A DNA stretch of 64,000 bases from Pseudovibrio axinellae (GCF_900110875.1 NZ_FOFM01000001.1:682001-746000); one strand, 5' to 3'. Numbered from the stretch's first letter, positions 17,916 to 27,381 are shown. Numbers and translations are program-made. Notes: generated by a model from the sequence alone, not told the origin.

Positions 17916-18014
17916 AGTGCTCTTTGGGTATGTGTAACCATCTGAACCACTTAAAGAGTTCACTAGGCTCTGCTTTCATGGAGATCACAGCACCGTCTTT
18001 ATTTGAGGTGAGAC

Positions 18015-18866
18015 TTATGAGTCGTCTGTTTTGGGCGTCCCATCCTTGTTCACCCGGCTGGACACCCAGCCCTGCAGGTGGGCGAGTGCTTTGAATGGCA
18101 ACAGCAACGACCAGCCCAGTTGACGCGGTTCTTTACCTTGAAACTCATGTAGCCCAAAAGTGATCTTCTCTTGTCCACCTTTAGGGTCCTGCACGTAAGT
18201 GGCGAACATTCTATCCCACCATGGGAAGTTGAAGCCGTAATTGCTATCTGTCTCAGATGGACGGGTAGAATGGTGAATCCGGTGCATATCTGGTGTCACA
18301 ATCATCCATCTGAGAAAACGATCGGCTTTCTCGGGAAGTTTGATATTTGCGTGATTAAACATCGCCGCAGCATTCAGAACCACCTCAAAAATCACCACGG
18401 ATAAAACAGGTGCGCCTAAAAAGGCTACAACACCAACCTTCCATAACATTGACAGGGCAATTTCCATCGGATGGAAGCGCAGTGCTGTGGTCACATCAAA
18501 TCTTGGATCTGTGTGGTGAACTTTGTGCATATGCCAAAGAAAGGGAATTTTATGGCTGGCAACATGCATCGCCCAGACTGCTAAGTCTAAGATAAAGAAC
18601 GAAAATACCCCCGCAATAACTGTATTGATGCCAAGCCAGTAGCTCAGGCCAAAGCCTTCCGTTTGCGCCCAATAGGCCGTAGAGACTGCTGCAAACGGCA
18701 ATGCGAACCGAAGCATCAATGTGTTGAGCGCTGATAAGATCAGATTTGTTGACCACCGCTGAGTTCGCTCCTGACTTTCAGAACGGCGGGGTATGAAAAT
18801 CTCCAGCAGTGCAAACACTAGGAACGCGCCCGCAAATATTCCAAGGCGAATTGCGCCGTCTTCCAT
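18015..18866 (-). CDS. sterol desaturase/fatty acid hydroxylase family protein
   Basis: A 283-residue membrane protein with about four hydrophobic segments and the eight-histidine pattern of di-iron membrane hydroxylases: HVASH (about 105), HKVHH (about 117-121), HANI and HRIHHS (about 198-203). Relatives hydroxylate or desaturate sterols, carotenoids, sphingolipids or fatty acids; bacterial members of this size are mostly uncharacterised. I start it at ATG 18866; the in-frame TTG four codons upstream is weaker. The gene is single and divergent from the hydrolase gene that follows. Confidence 0.9.
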   Translation of the reverse strand: MEDGAIRLGIFAGAFLVFALLEIFIPRRSESQERTQRWSTNLILSALNTLMLRFALPFAAVSTAYWAQTEGFGLSYWLGINTVIAGVFSFFILDLAVWAMHVASHKIPFLWHMHKVHHTDPRFDVTTALRFHPMEIALSMLWKVGVVAFLGAPVLSVVIFEVVLNAAAMFNHANIKLPEKADRFLRWMIVTPDMHRIHHSTRPSETDSNYGFNFPWWDRMFATYVQDPKGGQEKITFGLHEFQGKEPRQLGWSLLLPFKALAHLQGWVSSRVNKDGTPKTDDS

Positions 18867-18996
18867 GATTTGTTCCAATTCCAGTCCGTACCACTTCGTC
18901 CGCTATATTAGCTAATGTTAATATGGTAGATATCGAAGGCGGGGACAAGTAAATTTCCTGTCACTTTTCTTGTAAAAGAGGCGTTAAAATGCCTGC

Positions 18997-19647
18997 ATGA
19001 CAGAGATTTTATGGAACCGCCCTGAGGGGGACTGTGTAGGAACCCTTGTTTTGGCCCATGGTGCTGGTGCGCCGATGGATGCCAATTTCATGAACCGATT
19101 TGCTGAAGCTGCTGTGCAAAACGGCGTTGCTGTGGCTCGTTTTGAATTCGGATATATGGCCAAACGCCGGGAGACCGGTAAGAAAGCTCCTCCCCCGCGT
19201 GCGGACAAGCTCATTGGTGAGTTTCAAAGCGTGGTTCAGGATATTCTTGAGCAGACGCAAGGGCCTGTGCTGATTGGTGGCAAGTCGATGGGCGGACGTG
19301 TAGCCGCTATGCTTTCAGGCTCTGAGAGTTTGCCTGCACGGGTTGCTGGCGTTGTTTGCCTTGGTTACCCGTTTCACACATCTGCCAAGAAAGAGCTTGC
19401 AGATTGGCGCTTAGAGCCGCTGCAGAACTCAAAACGTCCGATCCTTATCACTCAAGGAGATCGCGATCAGATGGGCAACCAGGCGGAGGTGGAAACAGTC
19501 GAACTGCCTGAGTATGTTCGCCTTTACTGGCTTGAAGATGGCAATCACGACCTGGCGCCGCGAGGTGCTTCGCCTGCCACTTGGAAGGGCAACATCGAGC
19601 ACTCAGCAAAAGAAACAGCTGAGTTCTTTAAGAGTTTGGCGAGCTAA
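18997..19647 (+). CDS. alpha/beta-hydrolase of the KANL3/Tex30 type
   Basis: The 216-residue protein has a complete alpha/beta-hydrolase core: the oxyanion segment LVLAHGAGAPMD (about 17-28), the nucleophile elbow GGKSMGGR (about 89-96), an acid in TQGDRDQMG (about 151) and a late histidine in DGNHDL (about 177-182). The short form with HGAGAPMD is typical of the KANL3/Tex30-like dienelactone hydrolase branch. The substrate is unknown. It is followed by the dGTPase gene on the same strand with a 69-bp gap. Confidence 0.88.
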   Translation: MTEILWNRPEGDCVGTLVLAHGAGAPMDANFMNRFAEAAVQNGVAVARFEFGYMAKRRETGKKAPPPRADKLIGEFQSVVQDILEQTQGPVLIGGKSMGGRVAAMLSGSESLPARVAGVVCLGYPFHTSAKKELADWRLEPLQNSKRPILITQGDRDQMGNQAEVETVELPEYVRLYWLEDGNHDLAPRGASPATWKGNIEHSAKETAEFFKSLAS

Positions 19648-19716
19648 GTCTTTCAATGCCCTGCACTTTTGTGTGGGGCATTTTCTTATACCCGATACGA
19701 GTTTGAGGAATTTGTA

Positions 19717-21063
19717 GTGTCTATAGACTGGAATGAACGACAAGAGCCGTCCAGCGCTTCAACGGGAGATCCGCGTAGCACTGCGGAAGTTGATTTTAGT
19801 CGTATTGTTCATTCTCATGCGTTCAGACGTTTGCAGGGAAAAACACAAATCCTCAATCTGGGGGACAGTGACTTTTACCGAACCCGATTGACGCATACTT
19901 TGGAAGTAGCTCAAATTGCGTCCGGCCTTGTCCTCAGCTTACGGCACAACCATGCAAATCACATAGCAAACAAGTACTTACCTTGCCAAACACAGGTTCA
20001 GACAATTTCGTATTGTCATGATTTAGGACATCCGCCTTTTGGGCATGGTGGAGAGGTGGCGTTGAACTACTGCATGAGAAATCATGGTGGTTTTGAGGGC
20101 AATGGACAGACCCTACGGCTGATCTCTAGATTAGAGAAAATGTCTAAAAATCATGGGCTTAACTTCACACGACGGACCCTGCTCGGCACCTTGAAGTATC
20201 CTGCACCGTTTTCCAAAACAAACAATGGAAACCAACCGGTTTTGAACGCGGTACCAACGGCGTTGCAGCTGATTGACCGTGAGAGCGCGAAGCCGCCCAA
20301 GTGTTATCTGGATAGCGAGAGTGACATTGTTGAATGGGTTCTTTCTCCGTTAAGTGCCTCTGATCGCAATGAGTTTACCCGTGTTACTGCCAAGGAAGGG
20401 AAATCAGGGAAGACCTCTTACAAGTCATTTGATTGCTCCATTATGGATTTAGCGGATGATATTGCGTATGGGGTTCATGATTTTGAAGATGCTATCGCAT
20501 TGAATATGGTGAATGAACAGCAGTTCCGTGCTTTTGTAAAACCGGAACAATTTCAATCGTTTATCGACAGCTTAAACCAACAGCATCCGGGTAAGCAGAA
20601 CTCAAATGGGTTTGACGGGATTGTTGAGCACCTTTTCACTGGTGAGGCGAACATGCGTAAGATGCGTATCAGCCAGTTGGTTCATCACTTCATCTCCAGC
20701 GTTTATATTGCTGAGAATGGAGGGTTAAGTGAACCGCAGCTACGGTATAAAGCCGCCTTGCCTTCACATGTCATGCCCTTATTGAATTGCTTGAAAAGCT
20801 TTGTTTTTGAACGTGTTATCAAATCACCGGGCGTTCAGCAGCTTGAGTTTAAAGGACAAAAGATGGTGGTGAGTGTCTTTGAAGTACTGCAAAGCGAACC
20901 GCAGAGTTTCCTGCCTGAAGCAACCTATAAAACTTACATGGATGCTGGCGAAGACATGCGGGTGATCTGTGATCATATTGCAGGAATGACCGATAATTAC
21001 CTGATGAAAACCTACGATAGGCTCTTTAGCCCACGTATGGGGTCTATCTTTGATCGTATCTAA
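19717..21063 (+). CDS. dgt: dGTP triphosphohydrolase, type linked to phage defence
   Basis: The protein of about 448 residues belongs to the HD-domain dNTPase family that splits dGTP into deoxyguanosine and triphosphate. Metal-binding HD motifs are visible: RLTHTLEVAQIA with the first His (about 58-69), YCHDLGHPPFGHGGE (about 103-117) and DLADDIAYGVHD. It resembles the longer type of E. coli, Vibrio and Shewanella, and the Shewanella enzyme has been shown to starve phages of dGTP. The frame is open from ATG 19669, but GTG 19717 has GAGGAA six bases upstream and fits the family start. A defence role here is inference, since the gene also has a housekeeping function. Confidence 0.9.
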   Translation: MSIDWNERQEPSSASTGDPRSTAEVDFSRIVHSHAFRRLQGKTQILNLGDSDFYRTRLTHTLEVAQIASGLVLSLRHNHANHIANKYLPCQTQVQTISYCHDLGHPPFGHGGEVALNYCMRNHGGFEGNGQTLRLISRLEKMSKNHGLNFTRRTLLGTLKYPAPFSKTNNGNQPVLNAVPTALQLIDRESAKPPKCYLDSESDIVEWVLSPLSASDRNEFTRVTAKEGKSGKTSYKSFDCSIMDLADDIAYGVHDFEDAIALNMVNEQQFRAFVKPEQFQSFIDSLNQQHPGKQNSNGFDGIVEHLFTGEANMRKMRISQLVHHFISSVYIAENGGLSEPQLRYKAALPSHVMPLLNCLKSFVFERVIKSPGVQQLEFKGQKMVVSVFEVLQSEPQSFLPEATYKTYMDAGEDMRVICDHIAGMTDNYLMKTYDRLFSPRMGSIFDRI

Positions 21064-21095
21064 ACTGAATTTCTTTTGTTTGAGAGAGACTTAAC

Positions 21096-21134
21096 AAAAA
21101 ACGCTACCGGAGTTGAGGCCGGCAGCGTTTTTTT
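21096..21134. terminator. bidirectional terminator between dgt and hslO
   Basis: Stem arms AACGCTACCGG and CCGGCAGCGTT are flanked by a six-A run on the left and a seven-T run on the right. It can stop transcription from dgt on the plus strand and from hslO on the minus strand. Confidence 0.93.
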
Positions 21135-21183
21135 GTGCGTTCTTTTGAAAGGAATGCGGTTTTCTTGCGTGTTTCTGCGCGGA

Positions 21184-22170
21184 TCAGTCCTTGAACACTT
21201 CGTTGGCGTTCAGCTCGTAATCTTTGGAGCAGAAGTCGCACTTGATGTGGACCAGACCTTCCGCTTTCATCTCTGTTTTGTCCGCTTCAGAGAAGTTCTG
21301 CATCATGGTGGAGATCTTCTCTTGGGAGCAGCTACACTTGTCTGCCATTGGCTGTGCTGTGTATACGGACGCGCCACGTTCGTGGAACAAACGATAAAGC
21401 AAGCCTTCAACGCTCAAGTTCGGGTCGATGAGCTCATCGTCCTTGACGGTCTCAACAAGAGAACGCGCTTCCACCCAAGCATCATCTTCGCTCAGCGGAT
21501 GAGCTTCATGGCCTTCTGGCGCATCACCTGGGTGAATATCAGCCTGCTTGATGCGATCTTCAGATTGCGGCAGGAACTGCACCATGATGCCACCAGCAAG
21601 CCATGAGTGATCCGCTCCACCCTCGTCTGCTTTGGTCAGCATTTCTGCAACGCCCAAACGAACGAGTGTTGGGATCTGCTCGGACTTTTGGAAGTACTCG
21701 TGCGCAGCTTCTTCAAGGGTTGTTCCATCCAGAACAACAATGCCCTGATAGCGGCTGGTATGAACACCTTGATCGATGGTGAAAGCAAGGTGGCCTTTAC
21801 CAAGCAGGTCATCTGGCTTGAAGCCTTCTTTTGCGGAGACTTCAGCAACTTTTTCTGTGTTGAACTGCGCCATAGCGCGCAGGCCGTCTGGTGCGTTGAA
21901 ATCAACAACCAGCATGGAGACGGCACCATCAGACTGAGCCTGAAGGGTTAAACGCCCTTCAAACTTCAGAGTGCTGCCAAGCATTGCTGTCAGGACAATT
22001 GCCTCTGACAGCAGCTTGTTGACAGGCGCAGGGTACTGATGACGCGCCAGCATACTGTTCAGAACCGGTCCCATGTTGATGACACGGCCGCGTACGTCCA
22101 AAGCTTCAACAGCAAAAGGAACAACAGCGTCCACGCCAGCAGAGACCGGCTGAGCAGGTGTATTTGTCAT
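21184..22170 (-). CDS. hslO: redox-activated chaperone Hsp33
   Basis: The 328-residue cytosolic chaperone holds unfolded proteins under oxidative stress. The N-terminal Hsp33 domain covers about 1-240. The C-terminal zinc switch is present as CSCS (about 278-281) and CDFC (about 311-314); these four cysteines release zinc and form disulfides on oxidation. The protein is about 30 residues longer than the E. coli form, with an acidic linker. It ends an operon argD-argF-hslO on the minus strand, eight bases after argF, a linkage common in alphaproteobacteria. Confidence 0.96.
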   Translation of the reverse strand: MTNTPAQPVSAGVDAVVPFAVEALDVRGRVINMGPVLNSMLARHQYPAPVNKLLSEAIVLTAMLGSTLKFEGRLTLQAQSDGAVSMLVVDFNAPDGLRAMAQFNTEKVAEVSAKEGFKPDDLLGKGHLAFTIDQGVHTSRYQGIVVLDGTTLEEAAHEYFQKSEQIPTLVRLGVAEMLTKADEGGADHSWLAGGIMVQFLPQSEDRIKQADIHPGDAPEGHEAHPLSEDDAWVEARSLVETVKDDELIDPNLSVEGLLYRLFHERGASVYTAQPMADKCSCSQEKISTMMQNFSEADKTEMKAEGLVHIKCDFCSKDYELNANEVFKD

Positions 22171-22178
22171 TTTATTTT

Positions 22179-23117
22179 TTATCCTTCAGGCAAAGCACCC
22201 ATGCACCACGCCATAATGCCTTTTTGGGCGTGGAGCCGGTTTTCTGCCTCGTCGAATACCACAGAATGTGGGCCGTCGATCACCTCATTTGTCACTTCTT
22301 CCCCACGATGTGCAGGCAGGCAGTGCATAAACAAAGATGAATCGTTGGCTTCACTCATCAGGCGCTCATTGACCTGATAAGGGGCCAACAGGTTATGACG
22401 AGTTTGCGCTTCATCATCTCCCATGGACACCCAGCAATCGGTGATAACACAATCACTGTTTTTAACAGCAGCAAACGGGTCGTCTGTTACTGAAAGTTCA
22501 GCACCGGATGTATAGGCCTTTTCGATCCAATCAAGGGGTACTGTCAGTTCATTTGGTGCGGCGACGTTAATTTTAAAGTCAAATTTTGCTGCCGCTTCGA
22601 TCCAAGAATAAAGAACGTTGTTGCTATCGCCCACCCAGGAAACGGTTTTACCCTTAATGCTTCCGCGGTGTTCTTCGAATGTCAAAATGTCAGCCATGAT
22701 CTGACAGGGATGCGAGACCTTAGTTAAGCCATTGATAACCGGGACACTTGCGTATTCGGCCAGCTCGTTGACTGCATCATGGTCAAGCATACGGATCATG
22801 ATCATATCAACAAAACGCGACAACACCCGAGCGGTATCAGGAATAGACTCTCCGCGTCCCAGCTGCATCTCCGCGCCGGTCAACATCAAGGTTTCCCCGC
22901 CAAGCTCACGCATACCAACATCAAAAGAAATGCGAGTTCTAGTGGACGGTTGTTCAAAGACCATCGCAAGGACTTTGCCTGCCAGAGGTCCTTGTCCGCG
23001 ATGCACGCCGTTTCTAGTTGCCTTAATCTGCTTTGACGCCTCCATGATTTTGCGGAGGTCCTCAGTGGAATATTTGCTGATATCGAGAAAATGCTGTGGT
23101 TTTGTCATTGTGGTCAT
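22179..23117 (-). CDS. argF: ornithine carbamoyltransferase
   Basis: The 312-residue enzyme makes citrulline from ornithine and carbamoyl phosphate in arginine biosynthesis. The carbamoyl-phosphate loop STRTR is at 58-62, the HPCQIMAD block is near 135, the ornithine-binding D-S-N-N segment is near 163, and the catalytic [11 protein letters not shown] is near 268. The length is standard. The start overlaps the argD stop by four bases, so translation is coupled. Confidence 0.97.
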   Translation of the reverse strand: MTTMTKPQHFLDISKYSTEDLRKIMEASKQIKATRNGVHRGQGPLAGKVLAMVFEQPSTRTRISFDVGMRELGGETLMLTGAEMQLGRGESIPDTARVLSRFVDMIMIRMLDHDAVNELAEYASVPVINGLTKVSHPCQIMADILTFEEHRGSIKGKTVSWVGDSNNVLYSWIEAAAKFDFKINVAAPNELTVPLDWIEKAYTSGAELSVTDDPFAAVKNSDCVITDCWVSMGDDEAQTRHNLLAPYQVNERLMSEANDSSLFMHCLPAHRGEEVTNEVIDGPHSVVFDEAENRLHAQKGIMAWCMGALPEG

Positions 23118-24316
23118 TTTGCAGTCTCTACATTTTTCAGCTCGTTTTCCATATCCGCAGCAGCGGCTTCAATTTTTTCTACGAGCACATCAATTTCTTC
23201 AGCAGTAATGGTCATTGGCGGCATAATACGCAGTATGTTGTCGCCTGCGCCGACTGGCAGCAGGCCGTTGTTGCGCATATGAACCAGAACCTGCGTGTTT
23301 GGCACTTTACATTTTAGCCCGAGTAGCAATCCTTCACCGCGGACCAGCTCAAACACGTCGCTGTGCTGATCAACAGCGCAGGCCAGCTTCTGCTTCAGTT
23401 GCAAGCCTTTTTTCTGAACTGCTTCCAAAAAGCCTGGCTCTAAAACAGTTTCCAGAACTGCATTACCAACTGCCATCGCCAGTGGGTTGCCACCGAAAGT
23501 GGTGCCGTGAACGCCCGGAACCATGCCGCTTGCCGCTTCATTGGTTGCCAGGAATGCACCCATTGGGAAACCGCCGCCGATGCCCTTGGCAATAGCCATG
23601 AGGTCCGGCGTTACACCTGGCCATTCATGCGCAAAGAGCTTGCCGGTTCTGCCAACACCTGTCTGGATCTCGTCATAGATCAGCAACAGACCATTTTCAT
23701 CACAAACGTCACGCAGGCCTTTCAAGAAGGCAGGGTCCATGCTGCGGATACCACCTTCGCCCTGAATTGGCTCCAGCATGATGGCTGCAGTTTCAGGTCC
23801 AACAATCTTTTTGACGGCATCCAGATCACCAGCCGGCACCTGATCGAAACCTTCTGGCGCAGGACCAAAGCCTTCAAGGTACTTTTGCTGACCACCAGCG
23901 GCCAGTGCTGCCATGGTTCTGCCGTGGAACGCATTTTCAAAGGTGATGATGCGGTTCTTTTCCGGGTTGCCCTTGGCAAAGTGGTAGCGCCGTGCTGCCT
24001 TCATGGCCCCTTCAGTTGCTTCTGTACCGGAGTTGGTAAAGAACACAACATCAGCAAAGGTGTTGTCGGTCAGTAACTTTGCGAGCTTCTCGCCCTCCGG
24101 GATCGTATAAAGGTTCGTGACGTGCCACAGTTTTTCCGCTTGTGATTTAAGTGCCTCAACAAGCTTTGGGTGGGCATGTCCCAGACCGGAAACCGCAATA
24201 CCGGAAGCACAATCCATATATCGTCGACCATCAGCCGCAATAAGCCAGACACCTTCCCCACGCTCGAACGCAAGTTCCGAACGTGCATAAGTCTGCATTA
24301 GCGACGAAGTCGTCAT
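23114..24316 (-). CDS. argD: acetylornithine aminotransferase
   Basis: The 400-residue PLP enzyme converts N-acetylglutamate semialdehyde to acetylornithine. Class III aminotransferase motifs are present: [15 protein letters not shown] (about 95-109), the PLP aspartate in [22 protein letters not shown] (about 212-233) and the PLP lysine in [13 protein letters not shown] (near 242). Neighbouring argF supports the argD call over other class III transaminases. The ATG at 24316 has a GAGGAG site. An unusual promoter and terminator lie in its leader (24381-24451). Confidence 0.95.
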   Translation of the reverse strand: MTTSSLMQTYARSELAFERGEGVWLIAADGRRYMDCASGIAVSGLGHAHPKLVEALKSQAEKLWHVTNLYTIPEGEKLAKLLTDNTFADVVFFTNSGTEATEGAMKAARRYHFAKGNPEKNRIITFENAFHGRTMAALAAGGQQKYLEGFGPAPEGFDQVPAGDLDAVKKIVGPETAAIMLEPIQGEGGIRSMDPAFLKGLRDVCDENGLLLIYDEIQTGVGRTGKLFAHEWPGVTPDLMAIAKGIGGGFPMGAFLATNEAASGMVPGVHGTTFGGNPLAMAVGNAVLETVLEPGFLEAVQKKGLQLKQKLACAVDQHSDVFELVRGEGLLLGLKCKVPNTQVLVHMRNNGLLPVGAGDNILRIMPPMTITAEEIDVLVEKIEAAAADMENELKNVETAK

Positions 24317-24380
24317 TTTATACTCCTCATGGATTGAGCTTTCAGATGCTCAAAAATTTCCAGTTAGTTGGTCAAAAAAC

Positions 24381-24402
24381 AAAAAAACGCCATATGGCGT
24401 TT
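24381..24402 (-). terminator. intrinsic terminator in the argD leader (possible attenuator)
   Basis: The palindrome AAACGCCATATGGCGTTT (24385-24402) is followed on the minus strand by an unbroken T run, so it has the form of an intrinsic terminator. It lies about 65 bp before the argD start and only about 20 bp after the -10 box at 24423-24428. Full-length transcription into argD would need readthrough. Confidence 0.8.
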
Positions 24403-24422
24403 AGGTTGTGAACGAAGCGACA

Positions 24423-24451
24423 TATAAACCGCGTTCCGCGCGGCCTGTCAA
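24423..24451 (-). promoter_or_regulatory. sigma-70-type promoter for argD-argF-hslO
   Basis: On the minus strand the -35 element TTGACA (24446-24451) is a perfect consensus and is separated by exactly 17 bp from TTTATA (24423-24428). Transcription should start near 24416, giving a leader of about 100 nt before the argD ATG. Confidence 0.75.
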
Positions 24452-25123
24452 TAACACCTATTGAACAGCAATGGCTTATAGCTGTTAAGGAAATTGCGGT
24501 TAGCGGTCAGCTTACCTTGCTGGTGCCACGCATAAAGCCAGGACCACAAGACAGTTGTATTGTGGCATCTTTATTTGTTGGAGTGGAGGACTAATGCGAT
24601 TTTCTTTGTCCTGTTTTTTTCGCAGGTCTCTTAAGGTTTCTTCAATACAGCTATAACGTGTATGCATTGCGCATTAAATCTGGAGCCAACAGTTTTGGCG
24701 CTCGGCAATTTGCAGTTCACTAATGTCTTTTACTAGTTGTTTTTCGGTGGTAAATATATGTATTAAATATCAATGGGCTAACGCTATCAGTTCTTACTTT
24801 GTGTTGGAAAGAATGCCTTGGAACTTGGTTGAACAAACAGCTCCTATTCTTTAGGTTGATAATCTTCTCCCACCACAAGAAGGCTGTTATAGGTAAGTAG
24901 TAGCACGGCAATTCTGGGGAAAACAAGAGTATTCCCCACCTCAATTCTTTGAGGTTATTGCTCGCCTTAGCGCCCATATAGTACTGTGCGATGAGAGTTA
25001 TACACTATCTCGTAGTTACTGAACGCTGCAAGCACACAAGCTCAGGTTAGCGGCATACTCGGATCCGTCCGAGCTGAGCGACTGCTGTTTTGCGCGCTAC
25101 TGAAGGAAGACGGGGGGCCTTTA
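24452..25123. other. 672-bp intergenic region upstream of gcrA
   Basis: This region between the argD promoter and gcrA contains no gene I can support. A perfect ribosome-binding site GGAGG precedes an ATG at 24594 that opens a frame of only 20 codons, and a small hairpin (CCTCAA/TTGAGG) lies near 24938-24953. The gcrA promoter should be here but is not evident by consensus. Confidence 0.5.
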
Positions 25124-25684
25124 ATGAGCTGGACAGCAGAACGTGTAGAGTTACTAACCAAGCTTTGGGCAGATGGGTTGAGCGCAAGCCAAATAGCGGG
25201 AGAGCTTGGCAATGTGACCCGAAATGCCGTGATTGGTAAGGTCCATCGCCTCGGACTTTCAGGGCGTGCGAAGTCGGGAGGCAGCGCAACCAAAACGAGA
25301 AAGGCAGCGACCCCTGCGGCAAGGCCGGTAGCTCCAAGCAAACCTACAGTGACCGAAGCGGTCGCAGCGACAACTCCCTCCCCTACCCCTCGACATATTC
25401 AGCCAACCGTAGCAGGCGCAACCGCTCTTAAAGTTGAACCGATTGAAGCGATTGAGACCGAAATTGCTCCTGTACCGGTCGCGGATATTTTCATCCCACT
25501 TAACGAGCGCGCTTCTATTTTGACTTTGAATGAACGCACCTGTAAGTGGCCTATTGGGGATCCGGGCGCTGAAAACTTCTACTTCTGTGGTCGTCAGTCA
25601 GATGGTGGTACACCTTACTGCGCTCATCACCGCAGCATTGCCTATCAACCAGTCAGCGACCGTCGAAGCCGACGGGCCAGTTAA
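25124..25684 (+). CDS. gcrA: cell-cycle regulator GcrA
   Basis: The 186-residue protein is a sigma-70 cofactor that activates cell-cycle promoters at CcrM-methylated GANTC sites in alphaproteobacteria. The N-terminal DNA-binding domain is clear: SWTAERVELLTKLWADGLSA, then ASQIAGELGNVTRNAVIGKV (about 21-40). A Thr/Pro/Ala-rich linker follows (about 65-125). The C-terminal sigma-binding region has the conserved Cys pattern CKWPIGDPG...FCGRQ...PYCAHH. The ribosome-binding site is the G-rich run before ATG 25124. A strong terminator follows at 25710. Confidence 0.97.
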   Translation: MSWTAERVELLTKLWADGLSASQIAGELGNVTRNAVIGKVHRLGLSGRAKSGGSATKTRKAATPAARPVAPSKPTVTEAVAATTPSPTPRHIQPTVAGATALKVEPIEAIETEIAPVPVADIFIPLNERASILTLNERTCKWPIGDPGAENFYFCGRQSDGGTPYCAHHRSIAYQPVSDRRSRRAS

Positions 25685-25709
25685 ACTGGATGGCAGATAA
25701 GATTGAGAG

Positions 25710-25734
25710 GCCGGGTCATTTACCCGGCTTTTTT
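25710..25734 (+). terminator. intrinsic terminator of gcrA
   Basis: Arms GCCGGGT and ACCCGGC with a CATTT loop are followed by six T residues, 25 bp after the gcrA stop and before the convergent phoB gene. Confidence 0.95.
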
Positions 25735-25813
25735 GTTGGTTCCCCGCCCTTATTCATCCAGACCCGAAAACTGTGTGTGAGTAATAATCACCACGTAGCT
25801 GCGGGACAAACAG

Positions 25814-26509
25814 TTAGCCAATAGCAAACTGGTCATTGAACGCATAACCTGCCCCGCGCACAGTGCGGATCGGGTCTTTCATACGGCCTTTGTTGATGGC
25901 TTTGCGCAAACGGCCCACATGCACATCAACCGTGCGCTCATCCACGTACACATCATGTCCCCAAACTCTATCCAGCAACTGTTCGCGGGAATACACACGG
26001 CCCGGTGCGCTCATGAGGAACTCCAGCAAGCGAAACTCTGTCGGGCCAAGGTGGATCTCCCGACCTGTTCTGTGGACCCGGTGGGTTTCTCTGTCGAGCT
26101 CGATGTCTCCTGATTTTAAAAGTGTGGAGATCACCTCTGGTTTCGCACGGCGTAAAATGGCACGCACACGGGCCATAAGCTCAGGAATGGAGAAGGGCTT
26201 GACCACATAGTCATCAGCACCTGTGGCAAGACCTCTGATGCGCTCAGACTCTTCACCGCGTGCGGTCAGCATGATGATGGGCATACGTTCGGTTTCAGTG
26301 CGCGCCCGCAAACGGCGACACAGCTCAATGCCGGAAAGGCCCGGAAGCATCCAGTCCAGCAACAAAAGGTCTGGCTGACTTTCCTGAAGGCGTATCTCAG
26401 CCTCATCGCCTCTTGCACACACCTCAACGCTGTAGCCTTCTGCTTCAAGGTTGTATCTCAGCAACAGGCTTAAGGGCTCTTCGTCTTCTACAATCAGTAT
26501 TTCAGGCAT
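25814..26509 (-). CDS. phoB: phosphate regulon response regulator PhoB
   Basis: The 231-residue OmpR/PhoB-class regulator activates phosphate-starvation genes when phosphorylated by PhoR. The receiver domain (about 1-120) has the acidic pocket VEDEE, the phospho-acceptor Asp in LLLLDWMLPGLSG (about 53), and the lysine in VVKPFSIPEL (near 103). The C-terminal winged helix (about 130-228) includes GRVYSREQLLDRVWG and DERTVDVHVGRLRKAI. ATG 26509 is preferred over a TTG two codons upstream. It is the last gene of the phoR-pst-phoU-phoB cluster. Confidence 0.96.
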   Translation of the reverse strand: MPEILIVEDEEPLSLLLRYNLEAEGYSVEVCARGDEAEIRLQESQPDLLLLDWMLPGLSGIELCRRLRARTETERMPIIMLTARGEESERIRGLATGADDYVVKPFSIPELMARVRAILRRAKPEVISTLLKSGDIELDRETHRVHRTGREIHLGPTEFRLLEFLMSAPGRVYSREQLLDRVWGHDVYVDERTVDVHVGRLRKAINKGRMKDPIRTVRGAGYAFNDQFAIG

Positions 26510-26641
26510 ACCCAAGGGCTCTCTTTGGACCTTTGTTCGTCAAGCAGTTTACCGTCACCATTGTGCATGTAAACCACTTTAACCTTTTGTAGTTACGCGT
26601 CATCTCACCTGAGAGGCGGTCTCACAGGACGATCCTACGCT

Positions 26642-27346
26642 CTATACACTCGTGCTGTCTGCCAGTTCATCGGTCTTGGGACGCTCTGCTGGCAGCTGGT
26701 TTCCAGAAAACATGTAGTAGATGTTTTCTGCAATGTTGGTTGCATGGTCTCCGATGCGTTCAATGTTCTTTGCACAAAAGAGTAAATGCGCGCACATGGT
26801 GATCGAGCGTGGATCTTCCATCATGTATGTCAGCAGTTGGCGGAACAAAGAGGTGTAAAGCGCATCAACTTCGTCATCGCGCATGTGCACGCGCCGGACA
26901 ACCTCCAGATCACCGGTGGTGTAACTGTCCAGAACCGCCTTGAGTTGCTCAAGTGCTAGGTCGGACATATGCTCCACACCAACAGCCAGTTGTTTGTTGG
27001 AAAAGTCGGTCTCGATCGCAAGGGTCCGCTTGCCAATATTCTTTGCCATATCTCCAACACGTTCAAGGTCATTAGAGATGCGCATGGCAGCGATGATGTC
27101 GCGCAGGTCGCTCGCCATGGGCTGGCGACGTGCAATCACGGAAATGCAAAGCTCCTCCAGCTCGGCCTGCATGGTGTCCAGGCGCTGATCGGCAGCAATG
27201 GTGCGGGCAGCCAGCTCCCGGTCTTGCCGCAGCAAGGCGCTGACAGCATCATGGACAAGCGTTTCTGCAAGACCGCCCATTTCGACGACACGTCCGGCCA
27301 GTTCTTTCAGCTCTTCATTAAAGGAAGAGACAATATGATCTTTCAT
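26642..27346 (-). CDS. phoU: phosphate signalling protein PhoU
   Basis: The 234-residue protein is made of two PhoU three-helix bundles. The metal-binding motifs E/D-x-x-x-D appear in both halves: the first around DLRDIIAAMRISNDLERVGDMA (about 80-101), and the second around LLFCAKNIERIGDHATNIAE (about 186-205). PhoU signals PstSCAB status to PhoR and dampens the pathway when phosphate is plentiful. It sits between pstB (35 bp upstream) and phoB (about 130 bp downstream) on the minus strand. Confidence 0.97.
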   Translation of the reverse strand: MKDHIVSSFNEELKELAGRVVEMGGLAETLVHDAVSALLRQDRELAARTIAADQRLDTMQAELEELCISVIARRQPMASDLRDIIAAMRISNDLERVGDMAKNIGKRTLAIETDFSNKQLAVGVEHMSDLALEQLKAVLDSYTTGDLEVVRRVHMRDDEVDALYTSLFRQLLTYMMEDPRSITMCAHLLFCAKNIERIGDHATNIAENIYYMFSGNQLPAERPKTDELADSTSV

Positions 27347-27381
27347 CGGATGGGCTCCCTAGACACCATATTTTTCTCGTT

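Noticed and set aside
21076-21606. 176-codon plus-strand open frame
   Set aside because: It begins inside the dgt/hslO terminator and runs antisense to hslO; no domain is visible.
24720-24977. 85-codon minus-strand open frame upstream of gcrA
   Set aside because: It has no ribosome-binding site, an implausible composition (many Trp, Cys, Tyr and Leu in AT-rich DNA) and no partner genes.
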